From NCBI RefSeq assembly GCF_009905535.1, contig NZ_JAAALA010000001.1, positions 62,001 to 126,000 of the forward strand: a stretch of 64,000 bases of DNA, given 5' to 3'. The translations under genes were made by a program, and so were the position numbers. A model generated the notes under the pieces. The model had not been told where the DNA came from, made no database searches, and saw only the letters and a list, made by a program, of their open reading frames with translations. This stretch comes from Caulobacter sp. SLTY. Lineage in GTDB: Bacteria > Pseudomonadota > Alphaproteobacteria > Caulobacterales > Caulobacteraceae. Within the stretch, counting starts at the first letter, position 1. Every line of letters starts with the position of its first letter. This document shows, piece by piece, positions 18,555 to 26,669 of the stretch.

Positions 18555-20261
18555 TCACCAGCTCTTGGCGATCCCCTCGCGCCGGGGATCTGCCCCACCC
18601 TCCAGCTTTCCACCCTCGCGGACGATTATGCCATGCAGGCCACTGTTCTCTCCGCCGGAGCTCTTCAGCACAAGCCCCCGCTCGGCCAGGGCGTTGACCA
18701 CGCCGGGTGCGAACCGGTCGGCCTCGCCGGTGACGGTGAAGCCTCGCGCGATGAGGTTGGGCAGGGCGATGGCGTCCTGCATCGACAGCTTCCAGTCCAG
18801 CACCCCGACCAGGGTCTTGAGATTGTAGGACAGGATGGACGTCCCTCCCGGGCTGCCCAGGGCGGCGACGAACCGCCCATCGCGGTCCAGCACGATGACC
18901 GGCGACATCGATGAGCGCGGCCGTTTGCCCGGCGCCGCGGCGTTGGCGGCCGGGGCGCCGTCCGGGTCGGTGGGGCTGAAGTTGAAGTCGGTCAGCTGGT
19001 TGTTGAGGAAGAAGCCGCCGGCCATCCGGCCCGAGCCGAAGATGCTCTCCACCGTGGTGGTCATCGAGACCACGTCGCCCCAGGCATCGACGATCACCAG
19101 GTGGCTGGTGCCGCCCGGCTCGTTCGTGGCGTCGATGGCGCGGGGCGCCGCGCCGGGGGGCAGGCCGGCCTTGGGCGGCACAGTCGCCATCCGCTCCCCG
19201 ATCCCCTTGGCGCGCTCGGTCACATAGCCGTCGTTCAACAGCCCCTGGACAGGTACGGCGACGAAGTCCGGATCACCGACATAGCGGTCGCGGTCGGCGT
19301 ACATCAGCCGCTCGGCCTCGGCGATCTGGATCCAGGCCACCGGGTCGGTCGGACCGCGCTGGGCGATGTCGGTCTTCTCCAGCATCCTCAGGGCCTGCAG
19401 CAGCGACACGCCGCTGGAGGCCGGCGGGGCGGTGCAGACCACATAGATCCGATAGGGCGCGCAGAGGGCGTCCTTCTTCAGCGGCCGATAGCCGGCCAGG
19501 TCCTTCATCGTCAGGGTCCCCGGCCGGGGGCCTTCCGCCGTCTTGGCGACAATGGCCTCGGCCGTCGGTCCCTTCAGCAGGCCATCGGCTCCCTTGGCGG
19601 CGATCAACCGGATGGACTGGGCGTAGGCCGGGTTTTTCAGGGTGTCGCCCGCGGCGTAGCGTTTCCCATCCGGCTTGGTGAAATAGCGGGCCCCGTCCGG
19701 CGTCTTCGACTGCGGGAAGGGTGATGCGATCATCCCGGCCAGGCGCGGGCTGACAACGAACCCCTCGTCGGCCAGCCGTTCGGCCGCCCCGAACAGCTGC
19801 GACCATTCCAACCGCCCGTGCTCCCGCTGAGCCATGGCCAGCATGGCGATCGCGCCGGGGGCGCCGGTTGATCGCCCGCTGAGGATGGCGTCGACGAAGC
19901 CCAGCGGCTTGCCGTCCTCGCCCAGGAACATCTTCGCATCGGCCCCGGCCGGAGCCGTCTCGCGCCCGTCGTAGACCGTGACCTTCTTCGTCTCCGCATC
20001 GTAGTGGACCATGAAGGCGCCACCACCCAGGCCGCTGGACTGCGGTTCGACCAGCCCCAGCACCGCCTGCACCGCCACCGCCGCATCGACCGCGCTGCCG
20101 CCCCGCCGCAGGACCTCCAGCCCCGCCTCGACCGCCAGGGGATTGGCGGCGGCGACCATGGCCGGGCCCTTCGGCGCCTCTTGTGCGGAGTTCCAGATCG
20201 GCGTCGCGCAGCTGGAGAGCAGGAAGGCGAAGGCCGTCAGGGCGGCGATGAACGGACGCAT
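18555..20261 (-). CDS. ggt: Gamma-glutamyltransferase, lipoprotein form
   Basis: 568 residues. Residues 1-18 are a lipoprotein signal with lipobox LSSC (Cys18), so the protein is membrane-anchored on the periplasmic side. The family blocks are present: EVLRRGGSAVDAAVAVQAVLGLVEP near the start and GGTSHLVIVDAWGDVVSMTTT (in parts) where self-cleavage exposes the catalytic Thr of the small subunit, followed by SIFGSGRM. GSPGGTSILS is the gamma-glutamyl pocket. It hydrolyses or transfers the gamma-glutamyl group of glutathione and peptides. The ATG at 20261 is chosen because it gives the signal peptide directly. Confidence 0.92.
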   Translation of the reverse strand: MRPFIAALTAFAFLLSSCATPIWNSAQEAPKGPAMVAAANPLAVEAGLEVLRRGGSAVDAAVAVQAVLGLVEPQSSGLGGGAFMVHYDAETKKVTVYDGRETAPAGADAKMFLGEDGKPLGFVDAILSGRSTGAPGAIAMLAMAQREHGRLEWSQLFGAAERLADEGFVVSPRLAGMIASPFPQSKTPDGARYFTKPDGKRYAAGDTLKNPAYAQSIRLIAAKGADGLLKGPTAEAIVAKTAEGPRPGTLTMKDLAGYRPLKKDALCAPYRIYVVCTAPPASSGVSLLQALRMLEKTDIAQRGPTDPVAWIQIAEAERLMYADRDRYVGDPDFVAVPVQGLLNDGYVTERAKGIGERMATVPPKAGLPPGAAPRAIDATNEPGGTSHLVIVDAWGDVVSMTTTVESIFGSGRMAGGFFLNNQLTDFNFSPTDPDGAPAANAAAPGKRPRSSMSPVIVLDRDGRFVAALGSPGGTSILSYNLKTLVGVLDWKLSMQDAIALPNLIARGFTVTGEADRFAPGVVNALAERGLVLKSSGGENSGLHGIIVREGGKLEGGADPRREGIAKSW

Positions 20262-20383
20262 GATCTCTCCGGCGGCGGGCGCTTCACCATAGCGGCGCCG
20301 CGATGGACAACAACGGCCCGGCGGGCGAATAACCACCCAAGGGTCTCACTGCCCCCAAGGCTTTCGCAGCCCAAGGAGTTCCC

Positions 20384-21403
20384 ATGCCCGCCCGTCCCGG
20401 CCCCCGCAACAGCCTGACCGACGTGCCGGGCCTCAAGGTCGGCCAGGCGGCCGACACGGCGGTGCGCACGGGGGTCAGCGTCATCCTGCCGGACGAGCGG
20501 GCGGTCTGCGCCGTTGATGTGCGCGGCGGCGGGCCGGGCACGCGGGAGACCGACGCCCTCGACCCGGAGAACCTGATCGGCGCCACGGTCGATGCGGTGG
20601 TGCTGTCCGGCGGCTCGATGTACGGCCTGGGCGCCGCCGATGGCGTGGCCGCCTGGCTGGCCGCCCACGGCCGGGGCTATCCGGTCTCCTCGCGCCCGGA
20701 GGTGCCCAAGGCCCCCATCGTCCCGGCCGCCATCCTGTTCGACATGGCCAACGGCGGGGACAAGGCCTGGGGCCTGGACCCGCCCTACCGCCGCCTCGGA
20801 ATCGAGGCCTGCGAGGCGGCCGGGCTCGACATCGCGCTGGGCACGGCAGGATGCGGCTACGGCGCCATGGCCGGCGGCTGGAAGGGCGGGACGGGCAGCG
20901 CCAGCATCGTCACCGACGATGGCCTGGTCGTCGCGGCCATCGTAGGGGTCAACAGCTTCGGCTCGGTCACCGCCGGCGACGACCGCAGCTTCTGGGCCGC
21001 CCCTTTCGAACAAGGGGCGGAATTCGGCGGCCTGGGCTCGGCCGGCCTCTTCTCCGCCGCCGACGACTGGAACCTGGCCAAGCTGAACCCCGGCCTTCGC
21101 CAGAACACCACCATCGCCTGCGTGGCCACCAACGTCGTCCTCGACCCGGGCCAGGCCAAGCGCGTCGCCATCATGGCCCAGGACGGCCTGGCCCGCGCCA
21201 TCCGCCCCGCCCACGCGCCACAGGACGGCGACATCGTCTTCGCCCTGTCCACCGCTCGGATGGCCCCCGCAGACCCCCCCCATGTCACGGTCGGCCGCAT
21301 CGGCGCCCTGGCCGCCGACGTGCTCAGCCGGGCCATCGCCCGCGCCGTCTACGAGGCCACCCCCTACCCCGGAACCGACGTCCGCTGCTGGCAGGGCGGC
21401 TGA
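20384..21403 (+). CDS. P1-family peptidase (DmpA/L-aminopeptidase-D-esterase type)
   Basis: 339 residues. It opens NSLTDVPGLKVGQA, the standard start of the S58/P1 family, and contains VDVRGGGPGTRETD, VVLSGGSMYGLGAADGV and RQNTTIACVATNVV. In this family the proenzyme cleaves itself just before the nucleophile at the position corresponding to the NTT block. Members remove N-terminal amino acids or act as beta-aminopeptidases. No signal peptide is visible. The gene is divergent from ggt across 122 bases; both products handle small peptides, so shared regulation is possible but not shown. Confidence 0.88.
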   Translation: MPARPGPRNSLTDVPGLKVGQAADTAVRTGVSVILPDERAVCAVDVRGGGPGTRETDALDPENLIGATVDAVVLSGGSMYGLGAADGVAAWLAAHGRGYPVSSRPEVPKAPIVPAAILFDMANGGDKAWGLDPPYRRLGIEACEAAGLDIALGTAGCGYGAMAGGWKGGTGSASIVTDDGLVVAAIVGVNSFGSVTAGDDRSFWAAPFEQGAEFGGLGSAGLFSAADDWNLAKLNPGLRQNTTIACVATNVVLDPGQAKRVAIMAQDGLARAIRPAHAPQDGDIVFALSTARMAPADPPHVTVGRIGALAADVLSRAIARAVYEATPYPGTDVRCWQGG

Positions 21404-21497
21404 CCGAAAAAACCCGTTCGGGACGGCTTGCCTTTCCGTCCGCCCGCGACTAGGTTCCGCGCCCTCGCCGGACCCCTTCCAGGGCCCAGCGAAGTGC

Positions 21498-21574
21498 GCG
21501 CCCGTAGCTCAGCTGGATAGAGCATCAGACTACGAATCTGAGGGTCGGACGTTCGAATCGTTCCGGGCGCGCCA
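21498..21574 (+). tRNA. tRNA-Arg (anticodon ACG)
   Basis: 77 bases fold as a full cloverleaf. The acceptor arms are GCGCCCG (21498-21504) and CGGGCGC (21564-21570), the D stem is GCTC/GAGC, and the anticodon stem is TCAGA/TCTGA with loop CTACGAA, placing ACG at 21532-21534. The T arm loop is TTCGAAT and the encoded CCA ends at 21574. The A at the wobble position is expected to be deaminated to inosine. Confidence 0.97.
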
Positions 21575-21663
21575 TTTCTCTTCACCCATCCCGAACCCAA
21601 TGAGCCCGCTTTTGGGCGCGCAGCCGTAATCGCGCGCGCCGTGCGACTCGCTGGAATGAAGAA

Positions 21664-21692
21664 GCCCGGCCGGACGCCTGGTCCGGCCGGGC
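21664..21692 (-). terminator. Intrinsic terminator of the DUF2846-type gene
   Basis: A perfect 12-bp stem (GCCCGGCCGGAC and its complement) encloses a 5-base loop. On the minus strand it is followed by TTCTTCATT. It begins seven bases past the stop codon of the gene at 21699-22700. Confidence 0.75.
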
Positions 21693-21698
21693 CGATGC

Positions 21699-22700
21699 CT
21701 ATTTGGTCTTCTTCGCCGGTTTCAGGGTCATGGCCTCGAAGGTGGCCTTGTCCGACGGCGCCAGGTTGGGCTGCCCCACCCAGGCGCCGACCACGACGGT
21801 ACCGCGCACGAAGTAGGTTTCACCGGCCTCGACCTCGATCTTCAGGCCGTCCCGCGCCTCGGTGGCCGCGGTGAACAGATGGTCGCCCGGATCGGCGTCG
21901 ACGCTAAAATAGACGCCCGACGACAGGGTGCCCAGGACCACCTCGTTGTTCGGCCCGGTGCGGATCTTGTAGGAGATGGCGCTGCCCTGGAAAACGTTGT
22001 CGCGGAAGAACACCACCCGCGCCTTGCCGGGCAGGGGCGCCTTGACCTTGCCGGGCACGACGTCGGGCTGGGGACCGGCATCGGCGGCCAAGGTGACCGG
22101 ATCGACCGGCTCCGACCGCAGGCCCTCGGCGGCGACCACCAGGTTCTCCGACAGCCGGGCTTCACCCGCCGTGCCGGCCACCATCTCCGCCTCGCTGCCC
22201 TTGACCAGGCCCATGGCCCACAGGGAGGCGCTGCTCAGATCCTTGCCGCCGGCCCGCAGCCGCAGCCCCTTCAGCGGGATCTTGGCGCCGTTGACGTCGA
22301 TGTAACGCGCGGTCACCAGGATTTCGCCCGGCTTGCCGCCGTTGGCCTTCGGGGTGGCGTGAATGATCTCGCCGACCACGGTGGCGCCGGCCGGAATGAC
22401 CTCGGTCTCTCCGGCCTTCAGCGGCTTGACCAGGGTCATGTTGACCTTGGCGCCGGTGGTGGCGGTGAGGGAGTTCAGCGGCTCGCTGGTGGCGACCAGG
22501 ACATAGGTTCCGGCGGGCACGACCACCGCGGCGGGAGCCTGTGCAGCGGCCTGCGAAGGCGCCGGGGCGGCCTCGGCCGGCGCGGCGGGCGCCTGGACGG
22601 CCGCGGGCGCCGGGGCTTCGGCCGTCGGTGGGGCCTCCTGGGCCCAGGCGGCGGACGTGATGGCGGAGACGGCCACGGCCGCCAGCAGACTCGATTTCAT
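21699..22700 (-). CDS. Secreted two-domain protein with DUF2846-like C-terminus
   Basis: 333 residues. The signal peptide is MKSSLLAAVAVSAITSAAWAQ. An Ala/Pro-rich linker covers about residues 22-60. A first domain (YVLVATSEPLNSLTATTGAKVNMTL in parts, with EVIPAGATVVGEI) looks like the SH3-like or stability fold found near secretion and conjugation proteins. The C-terminal domain (RVVFFRDNVFQGSAISYKI, then GDHLFTAATEA and AGETYFVRGTV) matches DUF2846, a periplasmic carboxypeptidase-regulatory-like sandwich. No enzymatic residues are apparent. It is monocistronic, with its own terminator at 21664-21692. Confidence 0.75.
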   Translation of the reverse strand: MKSSLLAAVAVSAITSAAWAQEAPPTAEAPAPAAVQAPAAPAEAAPAPSQAAAQAPAAVVVPAGTYVLVATSEPLNSLTATTGAKVNMTLVKPLKAGETEVIPAGATVVGEIIHATPKANGGKPGEILVTARYIDVNGAKIPLKGLRLRAGGKDLSSASLWAMGLVKGSEAEMVAGTAGEARLSENLVVAAEGLRSEPVDPVTLAADAGPQPDVVPGKVKAPLPGKARVVFFRDNVFQGSAISYKIRTGPNNEVVLGTLSSGVYFSVDADPGDHLFTAATEARDGLKIEVEAGETYFVRGTVVVGAWVGQPNLAPSDKATFEAMTLKPAKKTK

Positions 22701-22836
22701 GTTGAACAACCCCCAGTTTACGGACTCCTTCGTGGCACAGACCACGTGAGCCGCCAAGGGGTGGGCGGCGGTCGACAGTTGCCCCGGCGCGGCGCATCGG
22801 CTACAGCCCGCCCGCGCATCCCGCGCCGGCAATGAC

Positions 22837-22968
22837 ATGATCCACGGTCACACCCTCGCCGACACCCTGAGCCGCACGGCCTCGCCGCTGCGTTCGGGTT
22901 CGCGCGCCATGACCATGATGATGTCGATTAAAACCCCCTTGCCAGGGACGGGAACAGCGCGCGCGTAA
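22837..22968 (+). CDS. Candidate leader peptide ORF ahead of a terminator
   Basis: A 43-codon frame starts at ATG 22837 (MIHGHTLADTLSRTASPL) and contains an internal in-frame ATG at 22909 that would give a 19-residue peptide beginning MTMMMSIKTPL. It ends 28 bases before a strong terminator hairpin, the arrangement of an attenuator leader. The run of Met codons and the several Thr codons are the only amino-acid bias; there is no Ile/Val/Leu run. No clear ribosome site is seen, so translation is unproven. The stretch could instead be the body of a small RNA. Confidence 0.3.
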   Translation: MIHGHTLADTLSRTASPLRSGSRAMTMMMSIKTPLPGTGTARA

Positions 22969-22996
22969 CCGCACACGCCGACGGATCGTAAGATCG

Positions 22997-23030
22997 AACC
23001 CCGCTCCCTCTCCAGGCAGCGGGGTTTTTT
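22997..23030 (+). terminator. Intrinsic terminator/attenuator upstream of the two small genes
   Basis: A perfect 9-bp stem (AACCCCGCT and AGCGGGGTT) around a 12-base loop runs straight into TTTTTT (23025-23030). It ends 44 bases before the ATG at 23075, reading toward that gene. No coding gene on this strand stops just before it except the short candidate leader, so it either ends a small transcript or acts as an attenuator. Confidence 0.8.
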
Positions 23031-23074
23031 GTTGCGCGCCGTCGGTCCTCCAATTCTCGAAGAAGGACAGACCG

Positions 23075-23395
23075 ATGACCCCCTCGAATCCCACGGACGA
23101 CGAACTCCCCGCCAGCCTCGCGGCCCGGCGGTTCGCCCAGGCGCTGGCCTGGACAGACCTCCTGGGCCACACCTTCCGGGTGGAGGCGACCAGCGCCGGG
23201 CCGCTGGAGGAGCTGGTGGCGCTGGAGGCGGGGCTGAACGCCGCCCTGGCCGCCCGCGCGCCCTTCTGCGAGATGCTGTGGGCCGGGCGAGCCAGTGGGC
23301 TGGAGAGCGGCGGGGTGCAGCTGGCCGCCTTCGACGAGGCCGGCCGCCTGCTGCTGCGCCGCCGCTACCTGGCCGGGAGCGGGCGCCGTGGCTGA
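23075..23395 (+). CDS. Small protein of unknown function, first of a coupled pair
   Basis: 106 residues, acidic N-terminus (MTPSNPTDDELPASLAARRF), then helical segments (LEELVALEAGLNAALAARAP) and an arginine-rich end (RLLLRRRYLAGSGRRG). No signal peptide or membrane segment. I do not recognise the family. A good ribosome site (GAAGGA) precedes the ATG. It overlaps the next gene by eight bases, so the two products are probably made together. Expression is likely governed by the terminator at 22997-23030. Confidence 0.6.
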   Translation: MTPSNPTDDELPASLAARRFAQALAWTDLLGHTFRVEATSAGPLEELVALEAGLNAALAARAPFCEMLWAGRASGLESGGVQLAAFDEAGRLLLRRRYLAGSGRRG

Positions 23396-23660
23396 GGATC
23401 CGCTCAAACGGCACACCTTCGTGGTCGAGGCGGCCGGGGAGCCCGACGTCCTGCTGCGGGTGCTCGGCCCCTTTGCCCTGCAGGAGGCGACGATCACCGA
23501 CCTGCGCCTCGACCGGCAGGCGGACGCCCTTCGCCTGTTCATCGAGGCGAGCGGGGTCGGCGATGACCGCGCGGCCCTGATCGCCCGACGGCTGGACGGG
23601 CTGGCCGCGGTGCGCGGCGTGACCTTCGGCTGGCGCAGCACCGATCGGCCCTATCCGTAG
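23388..23660 (+). CDS. ACT-like small protein (IlvM/acetolactate synthase small-subunit-like)
   Basis: 90 residues from a GTG inside the end of the preceding gene. The opening KRHTFVVEAAGEPDVLLRVL has the RHT-x-EP-x-VL-x-RV pattern of the ACT domain of acetolactate synthase regulatory subunits (IlvM/IlvN/IlvH). The closing RLDGLAAVRGVTFGW corresponds to the QLxKLxDVxxV helix and strand. The length matches IlvM. No catalytic acetolactate synthase gene is adjacent. An amino-acid-binding regulatory role is inferred from fold similarity only. The MATE exporter gene starts 26 bases downstream. Confidence 0.55.
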   Translation: MAEDPLKRHTFVVEAAGEPDVLLRVLGPFALQEATITDLRLDRQADALRLFIEASGVGDDRAALIARRLDGLAAVRGVTFGWRSTDRPYP

Positions 23661-23686
23661 CGAAAGAAAACGGATTAGGATTTCAT

Positions 23687-25117
23687 ATGACCGCCGAGAC
23701 GTCGACCGCCGCGCCCGCGCCAACCCCCGTGTTCAACGCCGGCCAGGCCGCGCCCAAGCCCTCGGCCATGCCGCCGCATCCGTTGCTGACCGCCCCGGTG
23801 GCGCAGACGCTGATCAAGCTGGCCGCCCCGAACCTTTTGGGCATGGCGGCGACCACGGCGGTGTCGATCGCCGAGACCGCCTATGTCGGGCGGCTGGGTC
23901 CCGAGCCCCTTGCGGCTTCCGCCCTGGTGCTGCCCTTCATCATGCTGATGGGCATGATGAGCGCCGGGGCCATGGGGGGCGGGATCTCCTCGGCCGTCAG
24001 CCGGGCGCTGGGCGCCGGCGACCAGGCCCGCGCCGAGCAGCTGGCGCGCCATGGGGTGGTGATCGGGCTGGGCATGGGCCTGGGCTTCACCATCATTCTG
24101 ACCCTCAGCGCCGGGGCGCTGTTCCATCTGCTGGGCGGGCGGGGGGAGACCCTGCGGCTGGCCGTGTCCTATGGCGGCATCGTGTTTCTCTCGGCGGTGT
24201 TCATCTGGCTCTCCAACATGTTCGCCTCGGTGTTGCGCGGCTCGGGCGACATGATCAGGCCCTCGGCGGCGATGCTGGGCATGGCCACCCTGCAGGTGGT
24301 CCTGGGCGGCGCCCTCTGCTTCGGCTGGGGGCCGGCGCCCCGGTTGGGCATCATCGGGGTGGGGCTGGGCCAGGCCATGGCGGTGATCCTGGGCGCCACG
24401 ACCATGTTCCTGATGCTGCGGTCGAAGGGGGCCAGGGTGCGGCTGACCCTGTCGGGGCCGTTCCGGCGCGAATACTTCGACGACATCCTGCGGGTCGGCG
24501 GCCCGGCCATGCTGTCGCCCATCCAGACGGTGGCGACCATCCTGGTGCTCACCGCCATCGCGGCCCGGTTCGGGGTCGAAACCCTGGCCGGCTACGGGAT
24601 CGGCTCGCGGCTGGAGTTCCTGTTGGTGCCCATCGCCTTCTCGGTGGGGGTGGCGTCCCTGCCGATGGTCGGACTGGCCATCGGGGCCGGCGACGTGGCC
24701 CGCGCCCGGCGCGTGGCCTGGACGGCGGGCGGCCTCGCCGCTGCGGGGCTGGGGTCGCTGGGCATCCTCCTGTCCCTGTTCCCTAGCCTCTGGGTGTCGA
24801 TCTTCACCAGCGATCCGGGGGTGCGCGACGCGGCCGCCCTCTACCTGCGCTTCGCCGGCCCGGCCTTCGTCTTCTTCGGCCTGAGCCTGGCGCTCTACTT
24901 CTCGGCCCAGGGGGCGGGGAAGATCGGCGGGCCGCTGCTGGCCGGCACTTTGCGTCTGGTGGTCGTCGCCTTGGGCGGCTGGGCGCTGATCGCCATGAGC
25001 GCGCCTTCCTGGGCCCTGTTCGGGCTGGTGGCCATCGGCATGGTGATCATGGGAACGGTCACCGCCGCCTTCATCTGGTTCACCCCCTGGGGACCGATCA
25101 AGACCGGGTCAGGGTGA
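23687..25117 (+). CDS. MATE-family multidrug/metabolite exporter
   Basis: 476 residues with about 12 hydrophobic spans in two similar halves. The family's early motif region (LIKLAAPNLLGMAATTAVSI, then AYVGRLGPEPLAASALVLPF) and the second-half equivalent (GYGIGSRLEFLLVPIAFSVG) are clear. It exports cationic or organic compounds across the inner membrane using an Na+ or H+ gradient. The first 30 residues form a hydrophilic Ala/Pro-rich extension. It follows the ACT-like gene by 26 bases, which may place it under the same leader. Its last 20 bases overlap the convergent DUF4440-like gene. Confidence 0.93.
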   Translation: MTAETSTAAPAPTPVFNAGQAAPKPSAMPPHPLLTAPVAQTLIKLAAPNLLGMAATTAVSIAETAYVGRLGPEPLAASALVLPFIMLMGMMSAGAMGGGISSAVSRALGAGDQARAEQLARHGVVIGLGMGLGFTIILTLSAGALFHLLGGRGETLRLAVSYGGIVFLSAVFIWLSNMFASVLRGSGDMIRPSAAMLGMATLQVVLGGALCFGWGPAPRLGIIGVGLGQAMAVILGATTMFLMLRSKGARVRLTLSGPFRREYFDDILRVGGPAMLSPIQTVATILVLTAIAARFGVETLAGYGIGSRLEFLLVPIAFSVGVASLPMVGLAIGAGDVARARRVAWTAGGLAAAGLGSLGILLSLFPSLWVSIFTSDPGVRDAAALYLRFAGPAFVFFGLSLALYFSAQGAGKIGGPLLAGTLRLVVVALGGWALIAMSAPSWALFGLVAIGMVIMGTVTAAFIWFTPWGPIKTGSG

Positions 25118-25478
25118 CGTAGAGCTCCTGCTCGATGACCCATTGGCCTGTCTGCCTGCGCCAGACCGCCAGGTAGTCACCGCCCAAGGTCAGGTCCTTC
25201 CAGCGCCCGACCCATGTCCCGCGCTCGGCGGCGCGGGCGCCGTCCATGTCCAGGGTGATCTCCCCAGCCGTGCGCTCGTAGGCGATGAAGGAGGGATCGA
25301 CGAACTGGGCCGCGAAGGCGGCGACGATCGCCGGCGCACCGACGATCAATCCGCCCTCGCCGCCGATCAGGTTGGCCTCGGCCGCGAAGAAGGGCGCCAG
25401 TCGGGGGGCCGCATGCGCGGCGATGAATTTGTTGGTCAGGCGCCGCCGGGCGCGGATCGCATCTTCGGCCGTGGTCAT
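25098..25478 (-). CDS. NTF2-like (DUF4440/SnoaL-type) protein
   Basis: 126 residues. An N-terminal helix (AIRARRRLTNKFIAAHAAPRLAPFF) leads into the cone-shaped NTF2-like sandwich: ANLIGGEGGLIVGAPAIVAAF, then a GRWKDLTLGGDYLAVWRRQTG strand pair and a final VIEQELYVTLTRS. Such proteins bind small ligands or act as simple isomerases; no catalytic site can be assigned. There is no signal peptide. It overlaps the 3' end of the MATE gene in the opposite direction. Confidence 0.75.
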   Translation of the reverse strand: MTTAEDAIRARRRLTNKFIAAHAAPRLAPFFAAEANLIGGEGGLIVGAPAIVAAFAAQFVDPSFIAYERTAGEITLDMDGARAAERGTWVGRWKDLTLGGDYLAVWRRQTGQWVIEQELYVTLTRS

Positions 25479-25496
25479 TCCACGACCTTAGCTTAT

Positions 25497-26273
25497 CTAG
25501 CGGCGCGCGGCGGCCCTCAGATCGGCCAGCATGGCCGGGGTCAGCGACCAGGGCTCGACCAGGTAGCGATAGGCCAGCCGCCCCGGCTGAGACACCAGCC
25601 GGAACAGCCACTCCATCCCCATCCGCCCCATCCAGCGCGGGGCCGGCGGTTGCACCCCCGCCTCATAGTCGAAGGCGGCACCGACCGGGAAGAAGACGCC
25701 CCGGCCGATCCGATGGCGGTTGGCGGCGATCCAGGCCTCCTGGCGGGGCATGCCCATGCCGACCATCACCACGTCCGGCCCGAACTCGGCGATCCGGCGC
25801 AGGACGGCGTGGTTCTCCAGCCCCTCGACGTTGAAGTAGCCATGATGTTCGGCCAGCTGCAGGGTCGGATGGCGGCGCAGGATTTCCTCGCGGGCCTTGA
25901 CCCCGACGCCCGGCGCCCCGCCGACATGAAACACCCGCCAGCCGCACTCGGCCGCCCGCGCCCAGAAGGCGTCGCTCCAGTCGAGATAGGTGGAGCGATG
26001 CTCCCGGCCAACCGGCTGGCCCATGAGCCTGCCCCACAGGATCATCGGCACACTGTCGATCTGCACCAGATCGGCCTCTTCAAAGAAGGCGGCCAGGTCC
26101 GGCGAGCGGCGGGTCAGGTAGAGACTGTGAGCATTGTGGTTGGCGATCACCGCCGTCCCACCCCCGGCCACGAAGGCCTCGGTCGCGGCCAGCATCGCCG
26201 CCGGCGTCAGCGGATCGACCTGGGCGCCGAGGATGCTGAGGCGGGGCATGGGGGTGATGGCGTGGTGTTCCAT
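25497..26273 (-). CDS. WecG/TagA/CpsF-family glycosyltransferase
   Basis: 258 residues. The family blocks are all present: TAVIANHNAHSLYLTRRSPDLAAFF (in parts), DLVQIDSVPMILWGRLMGQP, RVFHVGGAPGVGVKAREEIL, HHGYFN, and PDVVMVGMGMPRQEAWIAAN. Members transfer an N-acetylmannosamine or similar sugar from UDP onto an undecaprenyl-linked acceptor on the cytoplasmic face during polysaccharide assembly. No other polysaccharide genes are adjacent. A second in-frame ATG at 26249 (MPRLSILG) is an equally reasonable start. It begins 18 bases past the NTF2-like gene's start on the same strand. Confidence 0.9.
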   Translation of the reverse strand: MEHHAITPMPRLSILGAQVDPLTPAAMLAATEAFVAGGGTAVIANHNAHSLYLTRRSPDLAAFFEEADLVQIDSVPMILWGRLMGQPVGREHRSTYLDWSDAFWARAAECGWRVFHVGGAPGVGVKAREEILRRHPTLQLAEHHGYFNVEGLENHAVLRRIAEFGPDVVMVGMGMPRQEAWIAANRHRIGRGVFFPVGAAFDYEAGVQPPAPRWMGRMGMEWLFRLVSQPGRLAYRYLVEPWSLTPAMLADLRAAARR

Positions 26274-26340
26274 GCCGCCATCATGCCCAGGGGCGATTTC
26301 AACGCGGTTAGGGAGCGTGGTTAAGCAAGGGTAGCGGGCT

Positions 26341-26604
26341 CTACTTCGAGAACTTCACCTTCAGAACCAGGATCACCCCCGACAGCGCCAGGCAGACGGC
26401 GTTGGAGAGGATCAGGGGCCAGCTCTGGAGCATGGCCCCATAGGTGGTCCACAGGGTGAACCCGGTGACCGTAAGGGCGAACATGCCCAGCGACACATTG
26501 GAGGCGTCGCGCTCGCGCCAGATCTTGAAGATCTGCGGCGTGAAACTGACCATTGAGCAGAGCGCCGCACACGTCCCGACGGCATTGATCCAGATCTTGT
26601 CCAT
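26341..26604 (-). CDS. SemiSWEET-type sugar transporter
   Basis: 87 residues with three predicted spans, the size of a bacterial SemiSWEET that works as a dimer. The PQ motif is at residues 23-24 (SMVSFTPQIFKIWRERDASNVS), followed by SLGMFALTVTGFTLWTTYG and a third span ending VILVLKVKFSK. These proteins allow facilitated passage of small sugars across the inner membrane. The ATG at 26604 gives the expected family N-terminus (MDKIWINAVGTCAALCSM). It is on the same strand as, and upstream of, the WecG-like gene. Confidence 0.9.
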   Translation of the reverse strand: MDKIWINAVGTCAALCSMVSFTPQIFKIWRERDASNVSLGMFALTVTGFTLWTTYGAMLQSWPLILSNAVCLALSGVILVLKVKFSK

Positions 26605-26669
26605 GTCGCCGAAACGCCGGGCGATACCCGGTGTTCCGGCGCATGTCTTCGGAGTGGACGCGTCCGGCC

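Noticed and set aside
21404..21497. Integration site signature beside tRNA-Arg
   Set aside because: No integrase gene or duplicated tRNA 3' end was seen in the flanks.
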